DNA of 64,000 nucleotides. Origin: Lachnospiraceae bacterium (GTDB lineage: Bacteria > Bacillota > Clostridia > Lachnospirales > Lachnospiraceae). Under the pieces are notes generated by a model. The model did not search any database. It saw only the letters and a program-made list of their open reading frames with translations, and was not told the DNA's origin. The translations under genes and the position numbers were made by a program. Shown in pieces: positions 7,920 to 16,362 of the stretch; position 1 is the first letter of the stretch; each line of letters opens with the position of its first letter. The stretch is taken from contig AP025573.1 of NCBI GenBank assembly GCA_022845895.1, forward strand, positions 964,501-1,028,500, given 5' to 3'.

Positions 7920-8078
7920 ATGAGAAAAATAAGCTTCATTCAATGGTTTATTCGTTTAGTAAAACGGGATATGAAAGAGTTTGAGAGGGAAGAGGTGGGA
8001 GGAAACGAAGAAGAATATAAGAAAATAATAAATGAAAAATTAGCAGAAAAGGAGAAAAATTATGAAGAGAAACATTAA
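7920..8078 (+). CDS. Small basic/acidic protein, first gene of ECF operon
   Basis: Fifty-two residues starting MRKISFIQWFIRLVKRDMKE, then a very charged Glu/Lys tail. GAGGTGA lies 6 bp ahead of the ATG. The last 17 bp overlap the next gene, whose ATG is at 8062, an arrangement suggesting translational coupling. No family is recognised. The position after an ECF-like promoter and the overlap make it a plausible gene or a leader for the lipoprotein. Confidence 0.5.
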   Translation: MRKISFIQWFIRLVKRDMKEFEREEVGGNEEEYKKIINEKLAEKEKNYEEKH

Positions 8079-8973
8079 AAAAATTATTGTGGGGACTAGT
8101 TTAGCGGCTGTATTTTTGGCAGGATGCCAGAAAAAAGTAGAATGTGATATCTGTGGAAAGAAAGCGGTTTGTCAAACGAAAACTGTTTTGGGAAAAGAAA
8201 TGGAATTATGTGATAAATGTGTAACTGACATTGAAAAAATTGAGAATGGTGATATCTTAAATGACTTTATAAATGGTCTTGCAAACGAAGAAGACATGGA
8301 TGAAGCAGAAGAATATGAAACAGAAGAATATGAAACAGTGGAATCTGAAGAGGTAACCTTTTCAGACTTAACATATGACTCCACTAATGGAACAATTAGC
8401 GGTAAGATGAAAAACAATACGGATTATTTTATTGATTCTGTTGAAGTTGTTGGTACTCTTGAGAGGCATGAAACCAATGGATACGGCGAAGATGAAACAC
8501 ATGAAGAAAGATTTTCCAAGTCTTACGGAATTTGTCATGTTGGAAAAGGTGAAGAAAAGGACTTTAGTTTTAATATAGACTTAGATCAGGACGAGGTGTC
8601 AAAGTACAGCACCCCTCAGATAAATACTGACACGACAGTAATTACATACCGTGGAAAGGAAAATGATGACTTTGCTCTAACAACGTATCTGGCACAAGAC
8701 AATGAATATGAAGCAGAGGTTACCAAGAATGGAGATGGGTTTATTGAAGAAGTAACAATTAAAAATACATCAGATTATCAATGGGAATGCCTAAATGTTT
8801 ACGTGGAACGCCATATTAAATACTACGATACGTTAGAGACTGAGGTTATGTCAAAAACGCAGATTGATAAAGGGGCAACAGTTACTTTTACTTCGGATGA
8901 CATGAAAAATTCCGGTATCAGGGAAGATGGCACCCAAATATTGTACGTTACTTTTGAACCACGCAATCCATAA
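8062..8973 (+). CDS. Zinc-ribbon lipoprotein with FxLYD-like domain
   Basis: A 303-residue lipoprotein. The signal peptide ends in the lipobox LAGC (Cys about 22), so it is anchored on the outer face of the membrane. Next comes a four-Cys zinc-ribbon pattern (CDICGKKAVC ... LCDKC), an acidic linker with repeated EEYETEEYE, and an immunoglobulin-like FxLYD region from VTFSDLTYDSTNGTISGKMKN onward. It is the second gene of the ECF operon. A decayed relative of its N-terminal part lies just downstream (9042-9117). The specific function is unknown; a sensing or envelope role is an inference. Confidence 0.65.
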   Translation: MKRNIKKIIVGTSLAAVFLAGCQKKVECDICGKKAVCQTKTVLGKEMELCDKCVTDIEKIENGDILNDFINGLANEEDMDEAEEYETEEYETVESEEVTFSDLTYDSTNGTISGKMKNNTDYFIDSVEVVGTLERHETNGYGEDETHEERFSKSYGICHVGKGEEKDFSFNIDLDQDEVSKYSTPQINTDTTVITYRGKENDDFALTTYLAQDNEYEAEVTKNGDGFIEEVTIKNTSDYQWECLNVYVERHIKYYDTLETEVMSKTQIDKGATVTFTSDDMKNSGIREDGTQILYVTFEPRNP

Positions 8974-8980
8974 ACTTTAC

Positions 8981-9013
8981 ATTTATAAAACTTTTTTAAA
9001 AGATGTCTTGTCT
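8981..9013 (+). promoter_or_regulatory. ECF-sigma-like promoter, copy 2
   Basis: ATTTATAAAACTTTT (8981-8995) and TCTTGTCT (9006-9013) repeat the promoter at 7864-7895 with one extra spacer base. A ribosome site and the start of a relic gene follow, so promoter plus 5' end look duplicated together. Confidence 0.5.
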
Positions 9014-9041
9014 GGGCTATATTACAGAAGGGAGAGAAAAC

Positions 9042-9117
9042 ATGAAGAAAAATTTAAAGAAAACTATGTGATGAATGCAAAGCCGATGCCAAAGAGTTGT
9101 TTAATATTATTAAATGA
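9042..9117 (+). pseudogene. Relic of a second zinc-ribbon lipoprotein gene
   Basis: After GGGAG, an ATG at 9042 reads MKKNLKK, then in another frame (9061-9117) comes KLCDECKADAKELFNIIK and a stop. The intact neighbour has MKRNIKK at its start and ELCDKCVTDIEKI after its zinc ribbon, so the relic looks like the same gene with its middle removed. Short length keeps confidence modest. Confidence 0.4.
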
Positions 9118-9181
9118 AGAACGGCAGTGCACAATTTTGACAAGGGAAAAAATACTTTTGATAACAAGGAGAAAAATACAA

Positions 9182-9943
9182 ATGAATGAATATAATTTAC
9201 CTCAAAAATGGAACCTCTACAATTTTACCGGATTGCCACTTTTTGATAATTGGGATGAAGGAGCAGAAGCAAATGCGGTTTATAATCAGAAGAAAGAGAG
9301 ATTGAATGCTTTGCAAAAAAAGTATAGGGTGGCAAGCATTATCTGTGCTGTTTTAAGTCCGTTTATATTTTTAAGTGGTGTGGGAAGGGGCTATTGGTTC
9401 GTTGGTGTTGCTTTAGCAATTATAGCAAGTTTAATAAGGAAAAACGGGTATATAACACGCAAAACTGTACATGAAAAACTAAATGAAGCCGCTTCAGACT
9501 GGCAGCAGGTGGTAAATAAGCATGCAGATATGTTTATTAAACCTGTAGCAGAGAAGTTAATGAGTGGAGGCTGGTATAGTTATCGCACTGGACTAAAGTG
9601 CCTTATTTATGGTAAAGAAGGGTGTGTGTATTTTGATACAAGTAATAGCACTCTCGTGGCATATAATAAAGCAAATATTAAGGATGTAACCAGAGAAAGG
9701 CTGCATTTGGGGTCATCCACATCTGGTGGGGCACAGACTACGGGAGGTGGATATACTTTTAAAAATGGAATTACCATTGGCGGAGGGAACACAAAAACAT
9801 ATTCCAATACAGTAAATGCGTATGAATGGCATTTTGATATCTTCACTGATTTCTTGGACTATCCTAAAGTTTCCTTAGTGCTGGATGACAATAAATCTGT
9901 GGAAGAATTTGTCGGAAAGGCTTATGCTCTTTTGAAGCCATAA
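9182..9943 (+). CDS. Membrane protein of unknown function in ECF operon
   Basis: A 253-residue protein with a soluble N-terminus (NEYNLPQKWNLYNFTG), two adjacent hydrophobic segments around residues 48-85, and a cytoplasmic C-terminal domain. That domain contains a Gly/Thr-rich loop (GSSTSGGAQTTGGGYTFKNG) and YEWHFDIFTDFLDYPKVSLVLDD, reminiscent of PH-like domains. The start at 9182 is chosen for the GGAG nine bases upstream; the open frame extends further 5' over the relic. I do not recognise the family. Confidence 0.55.
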   Translation: MNEYNLPQKWNLYNFTGLPLFDNWDEGAEANAVYNQKKERLNALQKKYRVASIICAVLSPFIFLSGVGRGYWFVGVALAIIASLIRKNGYITRKTVHEKLNEAASDWQQVVNKHADMFIKPVAEKLMSGGWYSYRTGLKCLIYGKEGCVYFDTSNSTLVAYNKANIKDVTRERLHLGSSTSGGAQTTGGGYTFKNGITIGGGNTKTYSNTVNAYEWHFDIFTDFLDYPKVSLVLDDNKSVEEFVGKAYALLKP

Positions 9944-10002
9944 TACTGCTAATGCCTTAAATTCAATTCACAAATATAAATAATTATAGGAGAAAAAGGG
10001 AA

Positions 10003-10389
10003 ATGAAAAAAATAAGTAAAGTAATTGCAATAATAATGGTAACGGTTATGGTAACAGCATCAATGGCAGGGTGTGGATTAATTAATAAAGAAATTACAGG
10101 GACATGGAAAGCTTCTAAGATAGAAATCTTGGGGAAAAGTGCTGATTTTGCTGAGTATGCAGAAGAGGAGCTGGGGCAGCCGGAGGACGCTCGGGAATGG
10201 ACGATGGAAATAAAATGGTATAAGAAAATTTCCATGGACCAGATGGGGCGGAAAGAAAAAGGAACATGGAATAAAAAAGATGATAAATATGTGCTGACAG
10301 TAAATGACTCAGACCAGGAAGCTACGGTTGAGGATGGTAAGCTGGTAATTGAAAATAAAGGTGCGAAAGTGACGTTCGAAAAGGAATAA
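10003..10389 (+). CDS. Small lipoprotein, lipocalin-like
   Basis: 128 residues: a signal peptide ending in MAGC (Cys about 24), then a short beta-rich domain with ITGTWKASKIEI and GTWNKKDDKYVLTVNDSD, the spacing seen in lipocalin-like or DUF5640-type lipoproteins. GGAGAAAAAGGG precedes the ATG. It lies directly upstream of the sigma gene and is likely exposed on the membrane surface. No catalytic residues are apparent. Confidence 0.6.
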   Translation: MKKISKVIAIIMVTVMVTASMAGCGLINKEITGTWKASKIEILGKSADFAEYAEEELGQPEDAREWTMEIKWYKKISMDQMGRKEKGTWNKKDDKYVLTVNDSDQEATVEDGKLVIENKGAKVTFEKE

Positions 10390-10434
10390 AGAACTTGAAA
10401 TACCAACTAAAACAAAGGAAAAAGAGGCAGGGAA

Positions 10435-12441
10435 ATGAATTTTACGGAAGCAGTTAGGCTTGCCAAAGCCGGTGAGGAAAGAGGGTTTACTTTTCTATAT
10501 CAGGAGACCTTCAAAAGCAAATACTATTTGGCACTTCAATATATGAAAAACGAGGATGCAGCACAAGATGTATTGCAAGATGCATATATGAAGGCATTTT
10601 CAAAATTAGATACATTAGAAAACCCCGAAGCATTCTCCGGATGGCTGGGAGTGATTGTGGCAAACACGGCAAAGAATGCTCTAGTAAAGAAGAATCCGGT
10701 ATTGTTCTCAGATATTGCGGTAGATTCTGAAAATGAAGAGTTCGAATATCAAATAGAAGATGAAAGCATGGAGTATCAGCCGGAAACAGCTTACACAAGA
10801 CAAGAGACTCAGCAACTGGTACGTGAACTGATGGACACACTTTCGGAGGAACAAAGACTTTGCATTTTAATGTTCCACATAGAAGGAATATCCATTAAAG
10901 AAATTGCTTCTGCATTGGATTGCTCTGAAAATACTGTGAAATCTCGTTTAAAATATGGCAGAGATAATCTGAAAATAAAGGCAGAGGGTTTGCAGAAGAA
11001 AGGATACAAGCTATACACTGCTGCACCGTTGCCGTTACTGCTTTACTTGCTTCGCACAGAATGCGCTTCTTTGTCGGCCGATGCTTCTTTTGCAGCAGTA
11101 GGAAATCAAATAGCAAAGAAATTATTTCATTCACCTGTTGTGGCAAATGGTTCTGATTTATCTGCTGGAACAAAACATGTAGCAAAAGCGGGTAGCCAGG
11201 CAACAAAGAGCGGCTTATTACATACTGCGGCCGGGAAAATAGCTGTGGTGGCAGTGGGACTTTGTATTACAGGCGGAGCAATGTTTTATGGCGTGTCACA
11301 GATGCAATCCAAAGACCAGACACCCCAAAAAGAGGTTCCTAAAAAGCAAGGAACGGCAGTAGAAACTCCGACTGTAAAGGAATTGCAAGATGCCGATTAC
11401 ACAAAGTTAATTGCGGGTAATCTTACGAAAGAAGAATTGCAATTTGTTTTGGCATATGGCCCTGATGAAATCCCCAAACAGGGATTTCAGGACAGTGATT
11501 ACGGGGAGATACTAAATTCTCTCTGTAATGCTAGGGCAGAAGATGGGGCTGAACCATTTATTAAAGAGTATGGGCATACTACGGATTGGAAAATGCAATA
11601 TTCTGCGGAAGATTTAAACCGTATGTTTCTTTCCTTTACGGACTATCAGCTTAAGGAAGGAGATAACACTTTGGGTTCCCGGGATGTATCGGTAAGCGGA
11701 GATATAGTGACTTATGGTCCTACTTCCACCGGGGCTGTAGCAGGGGCAGAGATTACATCGGCAGCATATACCGAGGAAGAAATGGAGATTTATTATACAT
11801 ATAGTTTTATAAATACGGGGATGGCCGAGTCAGGTATACCCGAAAAGGTAGTTGAAAAAAGGGCTGTCCTGAAGCCGGACGAGACTGGAATGTACCAGAT
11901 TGTAAAAATTGAAGAGGTGCAGGAAGAACAGAGCGAAGAGGAAGAATCAACGGAACAAGGACAGACCATAGAAGAGATTTATGCCGAGGTACGACAGGCG
12001 GTTGCAAATGGGGAACCCGGATATGATTTCCCGAATGTAGCACCTCTCACGGGACAATATGGATACTTTTTATATGATTTGGACGGAGACGGAATCGAAG
12101 AGTTGATTGTAGGGGCTGAATTTACAGATGGTAACGGAACCATAAATGTACGGGCATGCCATGCCTATAGCTGCGAAAAGTCGGGAAATGGATATAAATT
12201 AAAAACAATTGACGGTGAGGTATATGCACCGACACTCTGGCTTATGGCAGATGGGTCAGGGATTTACCGTCAGGACTTTTCCAGAGGAACAGGGCAAATC
12301 AGTATGTACAAGATAATGATACAGAACGGGGAGCTTATTACAGCGGAAACACCGGAATATCAGTTTACGATGGGTGATGATGCAAATACAACTTTTACAA
12401 ATACAAATGCGCTAGTACAGTGGATTGATATTACCAATTAG
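10435..12441 (+). CDS. ECF sigma factor fused to transmembrane and extracytoplasmic domain
   Basis: This 668-residue protein has two parts. Residues 10-85 form sigma region 2 (YLALQYMKNEDAAQDVLQDA) and about 125-180 form region 4 (SEEQRLCILMFHIEGISIKEIA, then a NTVKSRLKYGRD recognition helix), together an ECF-type sigma-70. A hydrophobic helix at about 267-287 (KIAVVAVGLCITGGAMFYGV) should span the membrane, placing the remaining 380 residues outside. That part has a charged linker and a DLDGDGIEELIVGAE motif. Most ECF factors are soluble and held by a separate anti-sigma; none is encoded here, so signal sensing may be intramolecular. Two ECF-like promoters precede the operon genes, consistent with autoregulation (inference). 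Confidence 0.82.
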   Translation: MNFTEAVRLAKAGEERGFTFLYQETFKSKYYLALQYMKNEDAAQDVLQDAYMKAFSKLDTLENPEAFSGWLGVIVANTAKNALVKKNPVLFSDIAVDSENEEFEYQIEDESMEYQPETAYTRQETQQLVRELMDTLSEEQRLCILMFHIEGISIKEIASALDCSENTVKSRLKYGRDNLKIKAEGLQKKGYKLYTAAPLPLLLYLLRTECASLSADASFAAVGNQIAKKLFHSPVVANGSDLSAGTKHVAKAGSQATKSGLLHTAAGKIAVVAVGLCITGGAMFYGVSQMQSKDQTPQKEVPKKQGTAVETPTVKELQDADYTKLIAGNLTKEELQFVLAYGPDEIPKQGFQDSDYGEILNSLCNARAEDGAEPFIKEYGHTTDWKMQYSAEDLNRMFLSFTDYQLKEGDNTLGSRDVSVSGDIVTYGPTSTGAVAGAEITSAAYTEEEMEIYYTYSFINTGMAESGIPEKVVEKRAVLKPDETGMYQIVKIEEVQEEQSEEEESTEQGQTIEEIYAEVRQAVANGEPGYDFPNVAPLTGQYGYFLYDLDGDGIEELIVGAEFTDGNGTINVRACHAYSCEKSGNGYKLKTIDGEVYAPTLWLMADGSGIYRQDFSRGTGQISMYKIMIQNGELITAETPEYQFTMGDDANTTFTNTNALVQWIDITN

Positions 12442-12468
12442 CTTTGAAGATGACAGGAGAGAAAAATC

Positions 12469-13833
12469 ATGAGAAGAAAGTCAATGACAGCAATTACAAT
12501 GAGCTTTTTATTGGTAGCCACTATATTGGCTGGGTGCGGAAATAACGAACAGGCGGAAGTGAAAGAGACAACCGACAGGACAGCAACAAAAACCGCCACC
12601 TTCGATAAGACAGAAATCGGGAACGTTATTGCGAAAGACCCAGTAAAATTGTCTGACCTGCTTTATAAGGTCGTGCTTAAGAAGGGCCAGACTGTGAAAG
12701 AGGCAAGCCTTTTTTATGGCGGGGAGACAATTAAGCTGGAGACAGGCAAAGACCCGACGACTGGGACAAAGCTTTACACCGCTGCAAAAGATAAAGCTAT
12801 CAAAGAATTGGTGGATAAGAATAACGTACCAAATGCGATACTTACCTTCACCACACCGACCAAGACCGCATCGGATTTAAAGGTATCCTTTACTCTTGTG
12901 GATAAAGACAAGAAGACAAGTACCGAATCCGTGAACATCAAGGTGCATGTTCTGCCGGAAACCATAAAACCAGTGAAAGCCATCACACAGAACTTAAAGC
13001 TGTCTGAGAATTTAAAAGACTATGACTTCGATGTCCGTGCCAAGAACATTGCAGACAAGGTGAAAGAGGTCGAATCCATCACCGTCAAGAAGTCAGATGT
13101 CAAGTTCGGGAGAGCCGGGCATTATACGGTAACTTATGAAGTGAAGCTCGCACCAGAGAACGTGGATGTAACGACCGATACGGAAGTGGTGGACAAAGAG
13201 ACAGAGAAAGACCTGCCGAAAGACGAAGTGGTAAAAGAGAATGTCAAGCCAGACAGCACCGTGGAAGTGGAAACGGATGTGGAGGTGACGGACAAGAAAG
13301 ATGACGGCGTCATCGCTGACGAGAAAGACACCACAGCGAATACGGACAATAACGCATCTTCTGGCGGAGGCAGCAATACGCCTTCTGGCAGTGGCAGCAG
13401 CGCTCCTTCTGATTCTGGTGGAAACGCATCTTCTGATGTAGGTGGAGGCTCATCTTCAAATGCGGGTGGCGGTTCCTCATCTTCTAACGCAGGCGGAGGT
13501 TCCAGCGAACCAAAACCAGCTCCGCATACCCATAGCTGGAAAGCACATACGACAACAAAGACAGTTTGGGTACCGAATGTTGTGACAGTTGATGACTATG
13601 AAAATAGGGCACAACACACATGTGACAGTATTTGTGGTGGGTGTGGTGGCCGTTTCAACAGTCCGGCAGAGTGTTCCAATCACCAGCTTAACGGCTGTAC
13701 AGGTAGTAGGCAGAATGTTGCATGTATTCATACGGAAAGGGTTGCAGTCGGTTCCCATACGGAAGACCATGGGCATAACGAGACACAGACCTATACGGAC
13801 TATGAGTATTGCGATTGTGGCGCTACACGATAA
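12469..13833 (+). CDS. Large lipoprotein with Ser/Gly linker and Cys-rich C-terminus
   Basis: 454 residues. The signal peptide ends in LAGC (Cys about 22). Residues 40-230 are Lys/Thr/Val-rich and look like tandem beta-sandwich domains. An acidic Thr/Val stretch (DTEVVDKETEKDLPKDEVV) and a low-complexity Ser/Gly/Asn linker (about 300-345) follow. The final 100 residues are Cys/His-rich, with CGGCGGRF, ECSNHQLNGC and a closing YEYCDCG, which could bind metal. The gene closes the ECF operon and is followed by a strong terminator. GC content is visibly higher than in the preceding genes. No enzyme family is recognised; a surface stalk presenting a metal-binding head is the simplest reading. Confidence 0.6.
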   Translation: MRRKSMTAITMSFLLVATILAGCGNNEQAEVKETTDRTATKTATFDKTEIGNVIAKDPVKLSDLLYKVVLKKGQTVKEASLFYGGETIKLETGKDPTTGTKLYTAAKDKAIKELVDKNNVPNAILTFTTPTKTASDLKVSFTLVDKDKKTSTESVNIKVHVLPETIKPVKAITQNLKLSENLKDYDFDVRAKNIADKVKEVESITVKKSDVKFGRAGHYTVTYEVKLAPENVDVTTDTEVVDKETEKDLPKDEVVKENVKPDSTVEVETDVEVTDKKDDGVIADEKDTTANTDNNASSGGGSNTPSGSGSSAPSDSGGNASSDVGGGSSSNAGGGSSSSNAGGGSSEPKPAPHTHSWKAHTTTKTVWVPNVVTVDDYENRAQHTCDSICGGCGGRFNSPAECSNHQLNGCTGSRQNVACIHTERVAVGSHTEDHGHNETQTYTDYEYCDCGATR

Positions 13834-13841
13834 TGATATGA

Positions 13842-13869
13842 GGGGATACACATCCGTATCCCCTTTTTT
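13842..13869 (+). terminator. Rho-independent terminator of ECF operon
   Basis: GGGGATAC and GTATCCCC form a perfect 8-bp stem with a 6-nt loop followed by six T. Confidence 0.88.
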
Positions 13870-13975
13870 AAGGAGAATGCTTGGATTGCTAAATTTTTTT
13901 CTTCTCATGTGCATGTACCTCTCTTTCCTAAACCCTATAATAGAATAACTATATAGCTAGACATCGCAGAAATGA

Positions 13976-14063
13976 ATTTCAAAGACTGGACGCAAATCTA
14001 ATCTGTAAACTTTGTGAATATTTCGAATGCGAAGTTGGCGAATTGATTGTTCATGTAAAATAG
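13976..14063 (+). pseudogene. 3' fragment of an XRE-type regulator gene
   Basis: One frame reads RLDANLICKLCEYFECEVGELIVHVK then stops at 14061-14063. This matches the usual C-terminal end of YozG/HTH_26-type regulators, but no helix-turn-helix or start codon precedes it. Identification rests on the CEYFxCEVGELI pattern only. Confidence 0.4.
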
Positions 14064-14112
14064 CAGGCTGTTGCTTTAGTGGAATGGAATTTATAAAAGT
14101 TGTAAGGAGCAT

Positions 14113-14438
14113 ATGGCAATGATTGAATATAGAAAATTGACAACTAAAGAATTAGAGACATTTATAGATATGCGTATTAACCAGCTTCGAGAAGAAGGCG
14201 CAACCAAGGATATTGACTTAAAACCAGCGCTTTATGCTTATTATGTAAAACATATGTCAGAAGGTACATTTGTTTCGTGGCTTGCAATAGATAAACAAAA
14301 AATTATCGGAACAAGTGGCATTTCGTTTGTTGAAAAGGTTGCGGTACAATACAAGTTACCGCTTCAGATATGGGGGTAACGTTATATAGAGATTTTGGAT
14401 TTTTAGAAAACGGAAATTTTATGCAGATTAAATTGTAG
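14113..14438 (+). pseudogene. GNAT N-acetyltransferase with internal deletion
   Basis: The first frame gives MAMIEYRKLTTKELETFIDMRINQL through VSWLAIDKQKIIGTSGISFVEK, the N-terminal half of a GNAT enzyme. Around 14338 the sequence shifts frame to CGTIQVTASDMGVTLYRDFGF and ENGNFMQIKL, the family's C-terminal end, stopping at 14436-14438. The acetyl-CoA-binding RxxGxG strand-helix that should lie between is missing. The AAGGAG and start codon remain, so a truncated 88-residue peptide could be made but not an active acetyltransferase. Confidence 0.75.
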
Positions 14439-14469
14439 TACAGATTAGAATTTATAGGGGAGAAATCGT

Positions 14470-14721
14470 ATGGGTAGAAAAGAAGCGACAACAAAAGGAG
14501 ATTTGCTTACTGTCATTGACCTATTGGAAGATGCAGGAATTACTTATTGGATTGACGGTGGTTGGTATGAGTTTGAAAAAGACTTTTTTGGTAACGCGGT
14601 TTTTGAAGGGAAGACAATTCCATGTATTTCTGTAAAGGGTCAAAAATTTTTCCATTCAGGTTATGATTTAAGAGATAAGGATAAGCACGATATTTTAATC
14701 CTTGAAAATGTATCAGAATAA
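14470..14721 (+). pseudogene. Lincosamide-type nucleotidyltransferase with in-frame internal deletion
   Basis: The open frame encodes 83 residues. It begins EATTKGDLLTVIDLLEDAGITYWIDGGW, as in LnuA-like/aminoglycoside nucleotidyltransferases, then passes straight to YEFEKDFFGNAVFEGKTIPCIS and HSGYDLRDKDKHDI, which is the family C-terminus. Intact relatives (about 160 residues) have GVD...D-x-D catalytic acids between two GGW motifs. Here the two GGW motifs have been fused, so the catalytic Asp pair is gone. Deletion between the repeated GGTGGTTGG segments is likely. It should confer no resistance. Confidence 0.7.
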
Positions 14722-15102
14722 TTTACTAGCCACAGGCAAACACCTATGGATAGTAGTTTTTACTAATCCTTTTCGAACCTTTGGGTCGCTTGCTTTTATT
14801 TGTCATTAGCTGGCTTGTGGTTGGGGTTCTAAATGCCGCTGCAGGAAGCCATGCTCATGGCAGGACGTGCAAAACCTGAGACAACGATATGCTATTGTAC
14901 GGTAGATTAAGCAGGCGCGAAGTATTATCACCAAAAGTATTTAAGCGAATAGTAGGAAAAGCTGAATTGTTGGTTGATAATAGAGGGTTGTTTAACTACA
15001 AGTGTACATTTTTTGCTAATAAACTAACAATATAGTTACATTTCTTGTCAAGTACATTTCTGAGATGTTATTCTTGAATCATTAATGAAAGAAGGCATGC
15101 TT
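14722..15102. other. Gap without recognisable gene
   Basis: These 380 bases hold no gene I can support. An unsupported 48-codon frame (14889-15035, no clear ribosome site) crosses the middle. Given the relics on the left, this may be further decayed coding sequence. Confidence 0.3.
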
Positions 15103-16116
15103 ATGAAGATATTTATGATTGGTGGAACTGGATTGTTGGGGAGTGAGGCAGCAAAAGAATTGATTGCAAGAGGTCATGAAGTAACAACGATTGCACGCGC
15201 CATCCCCCCATCCGATGGAGGGCTGCCTCAAGAAATGAAGGTTGAACAAGGGAATTATTTGGAAATGACAGAAGAAGAACTAAGAAAGAAATTTCAGGGG
15301 TACGACGGATTTATCTTTGCCGCAGGAATAGACGAACGTGTAATAAGCACTCCTCCAGTCTACGAATTGTATAAAAAGCACAATGTGTACCCGATACGTA
15401 AGCTGCTTAAAATTGCAAAGGATTGCGGTGTAAAGCACTCTGTCATTTGTGGCTCCTATCTTGCTTACTTAGCTAAGAAATGGCCGGAAAAAGAACTGAC
15501 ACGTTGGCATCCTTATATCCGAAGCCGGATCGATCAGGAGAATGCAGCTATGGAATATGCAGATGAGAATTTTGATGTGTCGGTGTTGGAGCTGCCGTAT
15601 ATTTTCGGAACACAGCCTGGCAGAAAACCAGTGTGGGTATTCCTGATAGAAACGATATCAAAGATGAAAAATGTAACGCTTTATATAGATGGCGGTACGG
15701 CTGTAGTGACGGTGCGTCAGGTTGGGCAGGCCATGGCCGGAGCTATGGAACGCAACAGAGGCGGACACTGCTACCCGGTAGGATACTACAATATGCCATG
15801 GAAGGAAATGGTTAAGATAATGCAGAGATGCATGGGTCATACCAGTCAGAAATTGATTTACGTTCCTAGGCAGCGGTGTGTTGTGGAAAGCGAAAAGATG
15901 ATGGCAAAACAGAAAAGTAAAGATTTAGAAAGCGGAATGGATGCAGTAAAATTAGCTGACGTGCAATATGATAAAGCATATATTGACAAAGCCGAGGGGA
16001 GTGATTTCCTTGGAGTGACAGAAGATGATATCAACAAGGCAATTGCTGAATCTGTGGAATCATGTATGGACTTTTTAAACAATAAGGTTGAAATGAAAGA
16101 AATGAAGGCGGACTAA
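15103..16116 (+). CDS. NAD-dependent epimerase/dehydratase family protein
   Basis: 337 residues with a Rossmann start MKIFMIGGTGLLGSEAAKELIARGHEVTT (GxxGxxG at residues 8-14). FIFAAGIDE lies where the second strand ends, and a Tyr/Lys pair is not in the classical YxxxK form (GSYLAYLAKKW). This fits the extended/atypical SDR superfamily acting on a nucleotide sugar, steroid or similar substrate. A second in-frame ATG at 15085 is possible. A hairpin with 11-bp stem follows at 16122-16151. The substrate cannot be inferred. Confidence 0.7.
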   Translation: MKIFMIGGTGLLGSEAAKELIARGHEVTTIARAIPPSDGGLPQEMKVEQGNYLEMTEEELRKKFQGYDGFIFAAGIDERVISTPPVYELYKKHNVYPIRKLLKIAKDCGVKHSVICGSYLAYLAKKWPEKELTRWHPYIRSRIDQENAAMEYADENFDVSVLELPYIFGTQPGRKPVWVFLIETISKMKNVTLYIDGGTAVVTVRQVGQAMAGAMERNRGGHCYPVGYYNMPWKEMVKIMQRCMGHTSQKLIYVPRQRCVVESEKMMAKQKSKDLESGMDAVKLADVQYDKAYIDKAEGSDFLGVTEDDINKAIAESVESCMDFLNNKVEMKEMKAD

Positions 16117-16121
16117 TCATA

Positions 16122-16151
16122 GGAGAGTGCTTCTATGATATAAGAAGCACT
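16122..16151 (+). terminator. Hairpin AGAGTGCTTCT/AGAAGCACTCT
   Basis: A perfect 11-bp stem with an 8-nt loop lies 5 bp after the epimerase stop codon. It lacks a T run, so it is either a weak terminator or an mRNA 3' stabiliser. Confidence 0.5.
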
Positions 16152-16272
16152 CTAGGCAGAAACGTACTACAGAAAAAGAGGAATCCTGCCGCTGCTGCAT
16201 CCCGCCGTAGAAGGCAGACTCTATGTGCTTGGAAAGCAAGGCGATGACTCCTCTTAAACGGAATATCCGATT

Positions 16273-16317
16273 ATTCCCAGTTATAAAAATGGTGAATAAT
16301 TTCAAGACACTCTCCAT
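16273..16317 (-). pseudogene. Short fragment of a dapB-like gene
   Basis: On the minus strand one frame reads GECLEIIHHFYNWE, matching GERLEITHHSYNWE near the C-terminus of DapB at 332-1129. At nucleotide level about 39 of 45 bases match positions 423-468. No other part of dapB is visible here, so this is a relic from a duplication or an acquired copy. Confidence 0.6.
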
Positions 16318-16362
16318 CTGCATGGTATAGCGTGGAACCGTCCCGGTAATGGGGCGGTTTGT

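Noticed and set aside
14889..15035. 48-codon frame starting MLLYGRLSRREVL
   Set aside because: No convincing ribosome site and no recognised family; could be chance or relic.
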